From positions 1,479,704 to 1,543,703 of the forward strand of contig CP012158.1 in assembly GCA_001189275.1 (NCBI GenBank): a stretch of 64,000 bases of DNA, read 5' to 3'. Below, piece by piece: positions 1-9,381 of the stretch (the stretch's first letter is position 1; the number at the start of each line of letters is the position of its first letter). This DNA is from Pyrobaculum sp. WP30 (GTDB lineage Archaea; Thermoproteota; Thermoprotei; Thermoproteales; Thermoproteaceae). Made by a program: the position numbers and the translations under genes. The notes below the pieces were generated by a model, which was not told the origin of the DNA, did no database searches, and saw only the letters and a program-made list of their open reading frames with translations.

Positions 1-594
1 GCGCGGGAAGCTGCAAACAGCCAGCCCTACAGCCATGTACACAAGCCCGGGTCCGGCGTGGGCGGAAACTGCATTCCTGTGTACCCGTACTTCCTCATGT
101 GGGCGGCGGCTAAATACGGCGTTGAGCTACCGCTTACGCGTCTGGCTAGGCTTATCAACGAGCGGCAACCGGAGGAGGTGGCCTTTGCGGTGGTTCGCGC
201 CATGTTGAAACACGGCGTAAATCCCTCCACGGCGAAAATAGCGGTGCTGGGGCTAGCGTTTAGAGGCGATGTGGATGACACGCGGGAGAGCCCGACGTAC
301 GGCATAGTCTCAACCCTTCTAAGACTCGGAATTAGGCCGGAGCAAATCGTGGTGCATGACCCCTATGTTAAACAAGACCGGCAACTGGCCAGGTGGGGTG
401 TGGCGCTTCTGCAGGACTTGGAGGCCTCGGTGAAGAACGCCGATGTTGCTGTGGTGTCCACGGACCACTCGGCGTATCGCATCGAGGTTGCTAAAATAAC
501 CGCGCACATGCGGACGCCTCTTGTAATAGATGCCAGAGGCGTGGTAAAGCCAGACCCAGCCACCTACTCGATAGACCTAGGCAGATGGCCTTAA
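1..594 (+). CDS. nucleotide-sugar (UDP-sugar) dehydrogenase, C-terminal part
   Basis: The gene is cut by the left window edge; the frame is open from base 1 and ends at the TAA before 595. The visible part begins with the family's active-site loop, GSGVGGNCIP, whose catalytic cysteine codon is at 70-72. The rest is the helical central part and the C-terminal NAD-enzyme domain (motifs VLGLAFRGDVDDTRESP and VVSTDHSAY). Such enzymes oxidise a UDP- or GDP-hexose twice to a uronic acid used in glycan synthesis. UDP-ManNAc or UDP-glucose are the likeliest substrates; the missing N-terminal half prevents a choice. The 3' end overlaps the convergent porG-like gene by 18 bp. Confidence 0.9.
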   Translation, partial: AREAANSQPYSHVHKPGSGVGGNCIPVYPYFLMWAAAKYGVELPLTRLARLINERQPEEVAFAVVRAMLKHGVNPSTAKIAVLGLAFRGDVDDTRESPTYGIVSTLLRLGIRPEQIVVHDPYVKQDRQLARWGVALLQDLEASVKNADVAVVSTDHSAYRIEVAKITAHMRTPLVIDARGVVKPDPATYSIDLGRWP

Positions 595-1125
595 CACGCC
601 CTGGATCTTCTTCGCGGCCTCGTAAGCCTCAACAACGGCGTTGATGTTAGCCTCTATGTATCTCTTCGGCACGTACTCAGGCACGGCCTTGACGATGCTT
701 TCCAGCGAGATAAGCCCGCTGACCGCCGCAAAGGCGGCTGCCATTATTAAGTTTACCACAGGCCATCCTGCCACCATCAAGCCGTATTTCAGCGCGATTG
801 ATGTGGCGTCTATTGCTATGTACCAATCGGCAGATGTCCTCGTGTTTACTATATATACTGCGCCGGGCTTGCCGTACTGCCTTACGTCCGTCTGTTCTAA
901 TATACGCCCATCTAGAACCACGACGTAGTCCGCCTTCTTAACCGAGGAGTGGAGGAGGGTTTCGCCGATTCTGAGATACGCCCTTACTATGGCGCCTCTC
1001 CTCTCTGCGCCGAACTCCGGCAGGGCCTGCGCCTTTTTGCCCTCGAGCGCCGCGGCGTATGCCAATAGCTGGGCGGCGGTGACCGCGCCTTGACCGCCCC
1101 TCCCTAGGAAGACCACCTCGTACAT
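577..1125 (-). CDS. porG: 2-oxoacid:ferredoxin oxidoreductase, gamma subunit
   Basis: A 182-aa protein with the gamma-subunit signature near its start (FLGRGGQGAV, then AERRGAIVRAYLRI). It is the small structural partner of the pyruvate/2-ketoisovalerate ferredoxin oxidoreductase family, which converts 2-oxoacids, CoA and ferredoxin to acyl-CoA and CO2. The start at 1125 is preferred over an in-frame start at 1137 because a TATA box (minus strand, about 1148-1157) lies 25 bp upstream of it. It is transcribed divergently from the delta-alpha-beta genes, so the four subunits of one enzyme come from two promoters. The substrate (pyruvate or branched 2-oxoacid) cannot be told from sequence. Confidence 0.9.
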   Translation of the reverse strand: MYEVVFLGRGGQGAVTAAQLLAYAAALEGKKAQALPEFGAERRGAIVRAYLRIGETLLHSSVKKADYVVVLDGRILEQTDVRQYGKPGAVYIVNTRTSADWYIAIDATSIALKYGLMVAGWPVVNLIMAAAFAAVSGLISLESIVKAVPEYVPKRYIEANINAVVEAYEAAKKIQGVLRPSA

Positions 1126-1251
1126 GATACCCACCAACTACATATGTTTATAACTTTTTCTAATTAGTTTAACTGTAGCCTTCAGAGGGTGTGTTTTTAA
1201 GGGCTGTATTTTATACCAATCATCTTCATTTACTGCGGTTCTATATACCAC

Positions 1252-1266
1252 TATAAAATATATAAA
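1252..1266 (+). promoter_or_regulatory. TATA box of the porDAB unit
   Basis: An A/T-only stretch (TATAAAATATATAAA) centred about 26 bp before the GTG at 1286. The spacing implies a leaderless transcript and supports that GTG over the in-frame ATG at 1325. Confidence 0.7.
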
Positions 1267-1285
1267 TGGGAAACACAAACACAAC

Positions 1286-1537
1286 GTGCTTCCTCTATCA
1301 AGACCTGCGCCGGCGTCTGCCGGCATGACCGGCACCTGGCGTACCTATAAGCCTGTCGTTAACCTGCAGAAATGTATAGACTGCGGGCTGTGCTGGCTGT
1401 ATTGCCCTGAGTCTGTGATAGACTGGGAGAAGGGATACAAGATACAGATAGACTACACGTACTGCAAAGGTTGCGGGATCTGTGCAGATGTATGTCCTGT
1501 AAAAGCAATCAACATGACGCCTGAAGAGGGGATATGA
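1286..1537 (+). CDS. porD: 2-oxoacid:ferredoxin oxidoreductase, delta (ferredoxin) subunit
   Basis: An 83-aa protein with two complete [4Fe-4S] motifs, [12 protein letters not shown] and [12 protein letters not shown], as in the electron-transfer delta subunit of POR/VOR enzymes. GTG 1286 is taken as start because the TATA box sits at leaderless distance; ATG 1325 would give a 70-aa protein that keeps both clusters. Its TGA overlaps the alpha-subunit ATG by 4 bp (ATGA), which indicates translational coupling in a D-A-B operon. Confidence 0.92.
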   Translation: MLPLSRPAPASAGMTGTWRTYKPVVNLQKCIDCGLCWLYCPESVIDWEKGYKIQIDYTYCKGCGICADVCPVKAINMTPEEGI

Positions 1538-2688
1538 AAACTTTAACCATACAAAAAACGGCCTTGACGGGGAACTACGCGGTGGCCTACGCTACTAAGA
1601 TGGCAAAGCCGCATGTAATCGCGGCTTATCCCATCACGCCGCAGACCTCCATCGTGGAGAAGCTGGCTGAGTTCGTCGAGAAGGGCGAGTTAAACACAAG
1701 TTTCGTCAACGTGGAGTCCGAATTCGCCGCTATGTCTGTGGTATATGGGGCGGCTATGGCGGGGGCCAGGGCCTTCACCGCCACCTCTTCCCATGGGCTC
1801 TTGTATATGTACGAAGCTACTTGGTGGACTGCGCTTAGCAGAGCCCCGGTGGTAATGGCGGTGGTGACGCGCACAATTGGGCCGCCTTGGAATATTCATG
1901 TGGAGCATAACGATATTCTTACGTTGAGAGATGCCGGCTGGATAATAGCCATGGCGGAGACCGTGCAAGAAACCTTCGACTTGACGCTACAGGCCTTTAG
2001 AATAGCCGAATCCGCCGCCCTCCCCACGGCGGTCGGAGTAGATGGGTTTGTGCTTAGCCACTCCACAGAGCCCGTGGAGATGCCTCCGCAGGAGGTTGTA
2101 GATAAATACCTACCCCCACGCAGACCCGACGTGCCCATGTTGCTCCGCCCTGGGGAACCCGTCACGTTTGGCAACTTGCCTTCCGACAACAAAATCCATG
2201 CAAGACACAAGGTGGCCGCGGTCTACGAGGCGCAACAAGAAGCCAAGAAGGTAATAAGTCAAGCTGACGAGGAATACGGAAGGCTGACGGGTAGACGTTA
2301 CGGGGGGCTCGTGGAGTGGTATAGAGCAGGCGACGCCAAACATATAGTGGTATGCGCAGGTGCTTGGTGTAGCGACGCTAAACATGCCGTAGATTACCTG
2401 AGAGCTCGCGGGGTTCCCGTGGGTCTTATGAGGATTCGCTTCGTGAGGCCGTTTCCAAGAGAAGAGGTGGCTAAACTAGATCAGTACGAGACGGCGGTGG
2501 TCTACGACAGAGACATCACGCCCATGGGCGGCATCTTAGGCCTTGAAGTAAAAGCCGCCCTATCCCGCGCTAGAGTTGTAAATATTGTCGCCGGCATAGC
2601 AGGCGTAGATTTCGACAGCCGCCATTTTTATGAGACGATACAAAACGCCATAGATGGGGGATACAGAGATCTGGTGTTTGTGGTATGA
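1534..2688 (+). CDS. porA: 2-oxoacid:ferredoxin oxidoreductase, alpha subunit
   Basis: A 384-aa alpha subunit of the separate-subunit POR/VOR type. The N-terminal pyrimidine-binding domain has the family signature [14 protein letters not shown] and [10 protein letters not shown]; the C-terminal transketolase-like domain follows from about residue 260. It provides the pyrimidine side of the thiamine-diphosphate site together with the beta subunit. It overlaps delta by 4 bp upstream and beta by 4 bp downstream, consistent with equal expression of the subunits. Confidence 0.95.
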   Translation: MKTLTIQKTALTGNYAVAYATKMAKPHVIAAYPITPQTSIVEKLAEFVEKGELNTSFVNVESEFAAMSVVYGAAMAGARAFTATSSHGLLYMYEATWWTALSRAPVVMAVVTRTIGPPWNIHVEHNDILTLRDAGWIIAMAETVQETFDLTLQAFRIAESAALPTAVGVDGFVLSHSTEPVEMPPQEVVDKYLPPRRPDVPMLLRPGEPVTFGNLPSDNKIHARHKVAAVYEAQQEAKKVISQADEEYGRLTGRRYGGLVEWYRAGDAKHIVVCAGAWCSDAKHAVDYLRARGVPVGLMRIRFVRPFPREEVAKLDQYETAVVYDRDITPMGGILGLEVKAALSRARVVNIVAGIAGVDFDSRHFYETIQNAIDGGYRDLVFVV

Positions 2689-3593
2689 GCTTCCGTATAG
2701 ACCAGCTACCAAAGAAGAAATACGTGGTGCCAGGTAACGCCGCATGTGCTGGTTGCGGCATGATGATTGGGTTGAAAATACTCGGCATGGCGCTGGGCGA
2801 GGAGGCTGTATTGTCAATACCGGCCAGCTGCGCCGCCGTTGTACAGGGCTTAACACCAAAATCCGGCGTCGCTATGCCGATTTTGAACGTGCCGTTTGCC
2901 TCAGCGGCGGCCGTCGCGACGGGCATAGCTGAGGCGTATAGGATGCTTGGCGTGAAGGGCCATGCGGTTGTGTGGGCGGGCGACGGCGGCACGGCAGATA
3001 TAGGCTTTGGCACTGTGAGCGGCGCAGCTGAGAGAAACAGCAACATCATCTACGTGATGTACGACAACGAGGCGTATATGAACACCGGCATACAGCGTAG
3101 TAGCTCTACGCCGCGCGCCGCCTGGACCACCACAACTCCTACGGGTAAACATGAGAGGAAGAAAGACGTGGCGCTCCTAATGGCCATGCACGGCGTTCCA
3201 TACGTCGCCACAGCCAGCATAGCCTACCCGCAGGACTTCTACAGAAAACTAAAGAGGGCCTCCGAGATACAGGGGTTCAAGTTCATCCACCTCCACGCCC
3301 CGTGTCCGCCTGGCTGGAGATATGACCCGGCGAAAACGGTGGAAATTGCAAAACTCGCGGTTGAGACAGGGGCTTGGATACTTTGGGAGTACGACAACGG
3401 ACAACTTAAGCTGAATCCGCCCAGCACGGTGTATGTAGATAGGGCGAAGAGAAAGCCTTTGAAGGAGTACCTAAAGCTACAGGGGAGGTTTGCCCACTTA
3501 ACCGACAACGATGTGAAGATGTTAGAGGAGGAGATAGAGGCCAAGTGGCAGACCGTGCTGGCGCTGGCTAAGGCGTTTCCGCAACGTCTATAG
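2685..3593 (+). CDS. porB: 2-oxoacid:ferredoxin oxidoreductase, beta subunit
   Basis: A 302-aa thiamine-diphosphate-binding subunit. The cofactor motif is visible as WAGDGGTADIGFG followed by YDNEAYMNTG, and CAGCG near residue 21 supplies two cysteines for the third [4Fe-4S] cluster of the enzyme. It is the last gene of the D-A-B operon; the next gene, the thermosome, has its own TATA box. Together with the gamma and delta subunits this completes a four-subunit, oxygen-sensitive 2-oxoacid oxidoreductase of central carbon metabolism. Confidence 0.95.
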   Translation: MSFRIDQLPKKKYVVPGNAACAGCGMMIGLKILGMALGEEAVLSIPASCAAVVQGLTPKSGVAMPILNVPFASAAAVATGIAEAYRMLGVKGHAVVWAGDGGTADIGFGTVSGAAERNSNIIYVMYDNEAYMNTGIQRSSSTPRAAWTTTTPTGKHERKKDVALLMAMHGVPYVATASIAYPQDFYRKLKRASEIQGFKFIHLHAPCPPGWRYDPAKTVEIAKLAVETGAWILWEYDNGQLKLNPPSTVYVDRAKRKPLKEYLKLQGRFAHLTDNDVKMLEEEIEAKWQTVLALAKAFPQRL

Positions 3594-3665
3594 GCGTTTT
3601 CACCCGGCGAATTCGCCCCGGTGGGATCTGAGAAAAGTTTTTATATACGCAATTTATGTCAAGCC

Positions 3666-5327
3666 ATGGCACAGCAGGCAGCACCCCGAACTGGAGTGCC
3701 TGTAATGATATTAAAAGAGGGAAGCCAAAGGACCACCGGCGTCGACGCGCGTCGCTCTAACATACAAGCCGCAAAAGTAATTGCAGAAATCCTAGCAACA
3801 TCGCTTGGGCCGCGCGGGATGGACAAGATGCTCATCGACGCCTTCGGCGACGTCACAATAACCGGCGACGGCGCCACTATCCTAAAAGAGATGGAGGTAC
3901 AGCACCCAGCCGCGAAGTTGCTGATCGAAGTTGCCAAGGCCCAAGACGCCGAGGTGGGCGACGGCACCACCACCGTCGTGGTTCTTGCCGGTAAGCTCCT
4001 AGAGCTAGGCGAGGAGTTGCTTGAGGAGGGCATACATCCCACCATAGTGATAGAGGGCTACAAGAAGGCGTCTGACCTTGCCCTCAAAATCGCCGAAGAG
4101 GTGGCGAGACCCATCGACCTCACGAAGGAGCAGTTGCTTAAGGTGGTTTCAAGCGCCCTCTCCTCCAAAGTAGTTGCCGAGACGAGAGACTACCTAGCCA
4201 GTCTGGTTGTGGAAGCCGCTCTACAAGCCGTGGAGATGAGAGATGGGAAGCCGTATCTAGACCTAGACTGGATTAAGATCGAGAAGAAGAAGGGCAAGTC
4301 CATCTACGAGACCCAGCTGGTCAGGGGCATAGTGCTGGACAAGGAGGTGGTTCACCCAGGCATGCCTAAGCGCGTGACCAACGCAAAAATCGCGATTCTC
4401 GACGCGCCGCTTGAGATAGAGAAGCCCGAGTGGACAACCAAGATATCTGTAACCAGCCCAGACCAGATCAAGGCCTTCCTAGACCAGGAGGCGCAGATCC
4501 TGAAGGCCTACGTAGACCACCTGGCCTCCATAGGCGCCAACGTCGTAATTACGCAGAAGGGCATCGACGAGGTGGCACAGCACTTCCTAGCGAAGAGGGG
4601 CATCATGGCAATTAGGAGAGTTAAGCGTAGCGACATCGAGAAGCTGGCGAGGGCGACCGGCGCTAAGATAATCACTTCGATTAAAGACGCCAGGCCTGAG
4701 GACCTCGGCACTGCCGGCCTCGTCGAGGAGAGGAAGGTCGGCGAGGAGAAGATGGTGTTTGTAGAGGACATACCGAACCCGAGGGCAGTTACAATTCTAG
4801 TCCGCGGCGGTAGCGACAGAATACTAGACGAGGTGGAGAGGTCGCTACAAGACGCGTTGCACGTATCCCGCGACCTCTTCAGAGAGCCGAAGATAGTCCC
4901 CGGCGGAGGCGCCTTCGAGGTAGAAATGGCAAGAAAGGTGAGGGAGTACGCCAGGAAGCTACCCGGCAAAGAACAGCTGGCCGCCTTAAAGTTCGCCGAT
5001 GCGCTTGAGTACATACCCACCATACTGGCGCTCACCGCAGGCCTAGACCCCGTAGACGCCATAGCCGAGCTCAGACGCAGACACGACAACGGCGAGTTGA
5101 CAGCCGGCGTTGACGTACACGGAGGCAAAATCGCCGACGTGGCAACCCTCAACGTCTGGGACCCCCTCATCGTTAAGAAGCAAGTCATCAAGTCCGCGGT
5201 GGAGGCGGCCATAATGATACTCCGCATAGACGACATAATCGCGGCGGGCGCCCCCAAGAAGGAGGAGAAGAAGGGCAAGAAGGGCGGCGAAGAGGGCGAG
5301 GAGAAGGGCGAGACTAAATTCGACTAG
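3666..5327 (+). CDS. thsA: thermosome (group II chaperonin) subunit
   Basis: A 553-aa group II chaperonin subunit. It shows the ATPase motifs [18 protein letters not shown] and [12 protein letters not shown] in the equatorial domain and [10 protein letters not shown] near the C-terminus. The charged lysine/glutamate tail is typical of thermosomes. A longer reading from 3621 is open, but the TATA box at 3640-3648 lies about 22 bp before ATG 3666, so the leaderless ATG is preferred. The protein forms a double-ring folding chamber in the cytosol. Group II chaperonins are usually hetero-oligomeric; no second subunit gene lies in this window. Confidence 0.95.
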   Translation: MAQQAAPRTGVPVMILKEGSQRTTGVDARRSNIQAAKVIAEILATSLGPRGMDKMLIDAFGDVTITGDGATILKEMEVQHPAAKLLIEVAKAQDAEVGDGTTTVVVLAGKLLELGEELLEEGIHPTIVIEGYKKASDLALKIAEEVARPIDLTKEQLLKVVSSALSSKVVAETRDYLASLVVEAALQAVEMRDGKPYLDLDWIKIEKKKGKSIYETQLVRGIVLDKEVVHPGMPKRVTNAKIAILDAPLEIEKPEWTTKISVTSPDQIKAFLDQEAQILKAYVDHLASIGANVVITQKGIDEVAQHFLAKRGIMAIRRVKRSDIEKLARATGAKIITSIKDARPEDLGTAGLVEERKVGEEKMVFVEDIPNPRAVTILVRGGSDRILDEVERSLQDALHVSRDLFREPKIVPGGGAFEVEMARKVREYARKLPGKEQLAALKFADALEYIPTILALTAGLDPVDAIAELRRRHDNGELTAGVDVHGGKIADVATLNVWDPLIVKKQVIKSAVEAAIMILRIDDIIAAGAPKKEEKKGKKGGEEGEEKGETKFD

Positions 5328-5390
5328 TTTTTCCCCAACTCTTCCTTCTCGGCTATAAATGTTATATACACGTTTTATCGCCCTCTTGCC

Positions 5391-5720
5391 GTGGAGACGG
5401 TGTCTACAGCAGAGCTTTTAGAACGCGTAAACAAACTAGCGGAACTCCTAGAAAAGGCATTAGCAAAAAGAGAACTCTACCCCCCACGCCTCACCAAGTA
5501 CGAAGTCGCCCGCATAGTGGGCGCCAGAGCCACGCAACTGGCGATGGGGGCCCAGCCACTTGTGGATATCCATGAAATAGGCACCACAGACCCCGTGCTG
5601 ATAGCAATGGAGGAGCTAAAGCGGGGGTTGCTCGACTTCGTAATCGTAAGAGAGCTCCCAGACGGGAAGACTATGAAAATTAGGCTGAAGGACCTTCTTG
5701 AGCTCGAGAAGTCTGTTTAA
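5391..5720 (+). CDS. rpoK: DNA-directed RNA polymerase subunit K (Rpb6-like)
   Basis: A 109-aa homologue of archaeal RpoK/eukaryotic Rpb6. The conserved core covers the C-terminal two thirds: YEVARIVGARATQLAMGAQP, then IAMEELKRGLLDFVI. The roughly 40-residue N-terminal extension is rich in leucine and lysine. The subunit clamps the largest polymerase subunit and helps assembly. GTG 5391 follows an A/T-rich TATA region (about 5362-5370) at leaderless spacing. Its end overlaps a small convergent gene. Confidence 0.93.
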   Translation: METVSTAELLERVNKLAELLEKALAKRELYPPRLTKYEVARIVGARATQLAMGAQPLVDIHEIGTTDPVLIAMEELKRGLLDFVIVRELPDGKTMKIRLKDLLELEKSV

Positions 5721-5880
5721 CCGGCTTTATCACTACCACGTTGCCGAAGAAGTAAAACTCGTGTCCGCCCCTGACAAACTTTTTTTCAGGAGAACCCCCA
5801 ACCTCCACGTCGTCCATCAGGTAGTAGATGGTATATTTCCTAGTCCGGAAGACCTTATACTTCCCCTGCGGCAACTCCAC
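5680..5880 (-). CDS. small hypothetical protein
   Basis: A 66-aa protein I do not recognise. It is basic at the start (GKYKVFRTRKYTIYYL) with alternating hydrophobic residues that suggest a small beta-rich fold. A TATA-like CTTAAA lies about 24 bp upstream of the GTG at 5880, which supports it as a real leaderless gene. It overlaps the end of rpoK by 41 bp on the opposite strand. No motif indicates a function. Confidence 0.55.
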   Translation of the reverse strand: MELPQGKYKVFRTRKYTIYYLMDDVEVGGSPEKKFVRGGHEFYFFGNVVVIKPVKQTSRAQEGPSA

Positions 5881-5909
5881 ACAGCCGTTTTCAGTCCACC
5901 TTTTAAGGT

Positions 5910-6638
5910 TTAGTGCCCTAGGAACAAGGTGGCGAGCTGGGCCTCATCGAGGGCCTTGGCGCTTCCGCTGAATTTCATCCTGCCGGTGACCAAGACATAA
6001 GCCTTGTCGCCTATCTCAAGCGCCTTCTTGGCGTTTTGCTCCACCAGCAGTATGGAGATCCCGAGTTTGTCCCTTATGTCGCGAATAGCCATGAAGAAGT
6101 CGCTCACCAGCTTAGGGGCCAGGCCGGCGGTGGGCTCGTCGAGAAGAAGAAGCTTGGGGTTCTTCATGAGGCCCATGCCGATGGCGAGCATCTGCCTCTC
6201 GCCGCCTGAGAGGAACTTGCTCTTTCTATCTCGTAGCTCCCTCAACTTGGGGAATATGCCGTATACGTTTTCAATCCTCCGGGAAACCTCCTCCCTAGGC
6301 ACCCCTGCAGAAGCCGCTATCAAGTTTTCATAGACCGTAAGCTCCCCGAAGATGTTGGGAGTGCCGAAGTTGTTAGGCGACTGCATGACGTAAGCCACGC
6401 CGAGTTTCATAACTTCGTGGGGCGGCTTCCCCGCGATGTCACGCCCCATCAAAACCACCCGCCCAGAGTACACATCCGCCATCCCCACTATGCTGTTTAG
6501 CAGAGTAGACTTCCCGGCGCCGTTTGGGCCCAGCAGAACAACTATCTCCCCCGCATTAACCAGAAGATCCACCCCAAACAAGACATGAAACCTCCCGTAC
6601 CCAGCCTCAAGCTTCTCGATCCTCAAAACCTCAGCCAT
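5910..6638 (-). CDS. livF: ABC transporter ATP-binding protein, LivF type
   Basis: A 242-aa single ABC ATPase. Visible motifs are Walker A (GPNGAGKST, near residue 37), signature LSGGERQ, Walker B LLLLDEPTAGL and the switch histidine region LLVEQNAKKAL. The closing features (AYVLVTGRM, then a short tail) match the LivF branch of branched-chain amino-acid/urea importers. It is divergent from the LivJ-like binding protein at 6707, and the two share a 68-bp promoter region. The matching permeases (LivH/LivM) and second ATPase (LivG) are not in this window. Confidence 0.88.
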   Translation of the reverse strand: MAEVLRIEKLEAGYGRFHVLFGVDLLVNAGEIVVLLGPNGAGKSTLLNSIVGMADVYSGRVVLMGRDIAGKPPHEVMKLGVAYVMQSPNNFGTPNIFGELTVYENLIAASAGVPREEVSRRIENVYGIFPKLRELRDRKSKFLSGGERQMLAIGMGLMKNPKLLLLDEPTAGLAPKLVSDFFMAIRDIRDKLGISILLVEQNAKKALEIGDKAYVLVTGRMKFSGSAKALDEAQLATLFLGH

Positions 6639-6706
6639 ATGGCGTAAATAGCCCCCCTTAATAAGCCTTAAAGAGAAATGTTAAAAAGAGAAAAATACCA
6701 TATCCT

Positions 6707-8008
6707 ATGACGTCCAAAACTCTATATCTAATAGGAATAGTTGTACTGCTAGCTATAGTTGGGATCTTGTTAACGACGACAAGCCAGACGCCCCAGGCTA
6801 CGCCCACAACACAGCCAACCACCACCGCAACGCCAACGCAGAAGGTGTTTAAGCTGGGCGCCCTCCTTCCGCTCACCGGAGGCTTCAGTAGCTACGCCAA
6901 GCTGGCGCAATGCGCTGCAAATCTCGCAATAGACGACCTCAACGCCGAGTATGCCAATAAGGGCTATAGATTTGAGCTGTACGTCGAAGACACGCAACTA
7001 GACCCCAACGTGGCGCTCCAGAAGCTACAGACACTATACGCAAAGGGGGTAAGGGCTGTACACGCCGGCTTGACGAGCAAAGAGGCCTCCGGCGAAAAGC
7101 CCTTCGCAGACCAGAACAAGGTGATCCTCTTCAGCGCCTGGTCCACCTCCTCCCTTCTGGCTATACCCGACGACTGGCTTTATAGAATCGTAGGCACAGA
7201 CGCCAAACAGATAAGAGCCATTGGCGCCATACTCAAAGAACTCGGTGTGAAAAACGTCGCGCTTATCTACAGGAAAGATACCTACGGAGAAGGCCTCTAC
7301 CTAGAGCTTCAGAAGGAAGCCGCCAACCGCGGCTTTAAGCTGGTGTCTGTCGCGTCGTATGACCCAGATCCGAAGGCCTTTCCGCAAGCCGCCCCGGAGG
7401 CTGTGAGGAAGATCTCCGGAGAAGTTAAAGACTTGGTGGGGCCCGACTTCGCAGTGGTGATTGTCTCCTTCGAAGACGACGGCTCTGTCGTGTTGAAGAC
7501 GATAGGTCAAGACCCAGTCCTCTCAAAGGCTAGGCTCATAGGCACCGAGGGGATGGCGTTCTCCCCAATCTTGCTACAGGAGGGAGGAGATGTAATGGCC
7601 AAGGGCAAGATAGTAGGCACGGCAAACTGGGCTCTGCCCACCACGCCGGAGTATCAAGAGTTCTACAAGAAGTTTAAGGCGAAGTGTGGAGCGGAGCCAA
7701 TAACCCCTGCCCCGCAGTCTTACGACATAATTAAGATGCTTGGAGAAATTATGGCCACCGTAGGCACAGACAGCGATCCAGACAAGCTACGCGCCGCGCT
7801 TGAGCAGTGGGGCAAAGAGGGACGCTACAAAGGAGCCACAGGCGTAGTGTTACTAGATCAAAACGGCGACAGAGCGAACCCCAACTTCGTGCTGTGGGGC
7901 GTCGCTATCAAGGACGGCAAACCGACATACATAGAAGTCGGCTACTACGACTACGACAAAGACAAGATAGAGCTCACCACAGAGGGCAAACAGTTCTTCT
8001 ACGGGTGA
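6707..8008 (+). CDS. livJ: branched-chain amino-acid-type ABC substrate-binding protein
   Basis: A 433-aa extracellular binding protein of the LivJ/Leu-Ile-Val receptor family. Residues 5-22 form a membrane anchor or signal segment (LYLIGIVVLLAIVGILL). A Thr/Pro/Gln-rich linker follows, as is common in archaeal anchored binding proteins, and then the type I periplasmic-binding fold starting KLGALLPLTGGFSSYAK. No lipobox cysteine is evident. A TATA box near 6679-6687 sets a leaderless start. The ligand could be an amino acid, amide or urea; the fold alone does not decide. Confidence 0.88.
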   Translation: MTSKTLYLIGIVVLLAIVGILLTTTSQTPQATPTTQPTTTATPTQKVFKLGALLPLTGGFSSYAKLAQCAANLAIDDLNAEYANKGYRFELYVEDTQLDPNVALQKLQTLYAKGVRAVHAGLTSKEASGEKPFADQNKVILFSAWSTSSLLAIPDDWLYRIVGTDAKQIRAIGAILKELGVKNVALIYRKDTYGEGLYLELQKEAANRGFKLVSVASYDPDPKAFPQAAPEAVRKISGEVKDLVGPDFAVVIVSFEDDGSVVLKTIGQDPVLSKARLIGTEGMAFSPILLQEGGDVMAKGKIVGTANWALPTTPEYQEFYKKFKAKCGAEPITPAPQSYDIIKMLGEIMATVGTDSDPDKLRAALEQWGKEGRYKGATGVVLLDQNGDRANPNFVLWGVAIKDGKPTYIEVGYYDYDKDKIELTTEGKQFFYG

Positions 8009-8040
8009 AAATTTAAAACCTCTTTTTCTAGTTACACCAA

Positions 8041-8131
8041 GCGGCGGTAGTCTAGCCTGGTTTAGGATGGCGGCCTCCCACGCTCCAGCGAAGACAGCCG
8101 TTGATCCCGGGTTCGAATCCCGGCCGCCGCA
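8041..8131 (+). tRNA. tRNA-Gly(CCC) with a 15-nt anticodon-loop intron
   Basis: The acceptor GCGGCGG pairs with CCGCCGC at 8124-8130, and the T-arm is CCGGG-TTCGAAT-CCCGG. The anticodon CCC is at 8077-8079. The anticodon stem GCGGC (8070-8074) pairs with GCCGT only if about 15 nt (8081-8095) between positions 37 and 38 are removed, leaving a 76-nt tRNA. The CCA end is not encoded. A TTTAAAA element about 25 bp upstream is the likely promoter. Confidence 0.93.
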
Positions 8132-8196
8132 TTTATCTTTCAAGCCAGCAACACCTGCGAAAAGTTTAAAACCTTGAGGGGAGGGTTTGGACGGGG

Positions 8197-8308
8197 CGGG
8201 GGTGCCCGAGCCAGGTCAAAGGGGCGGGTGGTTGCCCACCCGGCTAGAGGGGCAGGGCTTAAGACCCTGTGGCGTAGGCCTGCGTGGGTTCGAATCCCAC
8301 CCCCCGCA
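8197..8308 (+). tRNA. tRNA-Leu(TAA) with a D-arm-side non-canonical intron
   Basis: The acceptor GCGGGGG pairs with CCCCCGC (8301-8307). The anticodon stem CAGGG/CCCTG encloses CTTAAGA with anticodon TAA at 8260-8262; a long variable arm and the T-arm GTGGG-TTCGAAT-CCCAC follow. The gene is 112 nt, about 27 nt too long. The excess lies between the D arm and anticodon stem (about 8221-8252) and contains a 7-bp hairpin, CGGGTGG/CCACCCG. Removing 27 nt leaves a normal 85-nt tRNA-Leu. The G-rich junction leaves the exact splice points ambiguous by a few bases. Confidence 0.9.
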
Positions 8309-8347
8309 TTCGTTCAAACCTTTTAAAGGGGGTTTGTGGTATTGATG

Positions 8348-8803
8348 ATGTCTAGGGAGCTTATTGTTAGCAAGATCGAGCATGGGACTGTCATAGACCA
8401 CATACCGGCGGGGAGGGCTCTCGCCGTGCTTAGGGTCTTGGGCATAACTGGGAGGGAGGGCGTGCGCGTGGCACTTGTTATGAACGTCGAGTCTGGCAAG
8501 CTGGGTAAGAAGGATATTGTTAAGATCGAGGGGCGTGAGCTGACTCCTGAGGAGGTGAACATAATTTCCGCGGTGGCGCCTACGGCGACTATCAACATCG
8601 TGAGGAGTTTTGAGGTGGTAAAGAAGTTTAAGGTGTCGCCTCCGGAGGTCGTCAGGGGTAGGTTTAAGTGTAAAAACCCAACCTGTGTGACCAATGCTCC
8701 TAGGGAGCCTGTGGAGCCTGCGTTTTACTTGGTGCGGAAGGAGCCGCCGCTGTTTGTCTGCGCTTACTGCGGCCGGTACCACGAGCTTGGCGACTTGTTA
8801 TGA
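8348..8803 (+). CDS. pyrI: aspartate carbamoyltransferase regulatory chain
   Basis: A 151-aa PyrI. The N-terminal nucleotide-binding allosteric domain has [13 protein letters not shown]. The C-terminal zinc domain has four cysteines in the pattern C-x4-C...C-x2-C (CKNPTC and CAYCGRYH). It binds CTP/ATP and tunes the catalytic PyrB trimer, the first committed step of pyrimidine synthesis. The TATA box at 8321-8327 favours ATG 8348; ATG 8345 is equally possible. PyrB itself is not in the window. The gene overlaps pyrE by 4 bp (ATGA). Confidence 0.95.
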   Translation: MSRELIVSKIEHGTVIDHIPAGRALAVLRVLGITGREGVRVALVMNVESGKLGKKDIVKIEGRELTPEEVNIISAVAPTATINIVRSFEVVKKFKVSPPEVVRGRFKCKNPTCVTNAPREPVEPAFYLVRKEPPLFVCAYCGRYHELGDLL

Positions 8804-9381
8804 TTGAGAAGTTTGTAGAACGTGGGATTTTGAAGTTCGGTAGGTTTAAGCTTTCCAGCGGTCTGGAGAGCCCTTTTTATGTTGATCTCCGCGGCGTGTT
8901 GGGGGAGGCGGATTTGTTTAGGTGGGTTGTGGAGAGGTACCGCGAGGCGGCGGCTGGGCTGGACTTCGACGTCGTCGTCGGCGTGGCGACGGGCGGCATA
9001 CCCTACGCCTCTGTGTTGGGCTACCTAATGGGCAAGCCCATCGGCTATGTGCGTCCGGAGGCTAAGGGGTACGGAACTGGGCGCCAAGTGGAGGGCGCAG
9101 ACGTCACAGGCAGGAGGGTTTTAGTTGTAGACGACGTGTTGACCACGGGCAGAAGCGTCTCCGGGGCTCTCCACGCCGTGAGATCCGCCGGCGGCGTGGC
9201 TGCGGGGGTGCTTGTTTTCCTAGATAGAGAGCAGTGCGGGGCCGCAAAGGTCAAGGCCGAAGCGGGGGTTGAGGTCTACAGCGTGTATAAGATGAGGGAC
9301 GTGCTGGAGGTCGTCAAGCCTCATATCGCCGAGGAGCACTACCGGTCGGCTGTCGAGTACCTTGCCCAATGGCGTTGTTGA
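8800..9381 (+). CDS. pyrE: orotate phosphoribosyltransferase
   Basis: A 193-aa phosphoribosyltransferase that makes OMP from orotate and PRPP. The PRPP-binding loop [15 protein letters not shown] is clear, and the N-terminal orotate-side motif reads [18 protein letters not shown]. It is translationally coupled to pyrI before it, and its end overlaps the pyrD-like gene by 13 bp, giving a compact pyrI-pyrE-pyrD pyrimidine operon. Confidence 0.94.
   Translation: MIEKFVERGILKFGRFKLSSGLESPFYVDLRGVLGEADLFRWVVERYREAAAGLDFDVVVGVATGGIPYASVLGYLMGKPIGYVRPEAKGYGTGRQVEGADVTGRRVLVVDDVLTTGRSVSGALHAVRSAGGVAAGVLVFLDREQCGAAKVKAEAGVEVYSVYKMRDVLEVVKPHIAEEHYRSAVEYLAQWRC

Noticed and set aside
1138-1285. Possible small RNA in the porG/porD gap
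   Set aside because: Several TATA-like stretches but no box motifs or stable hairpin; best explained as two divergent promoters.
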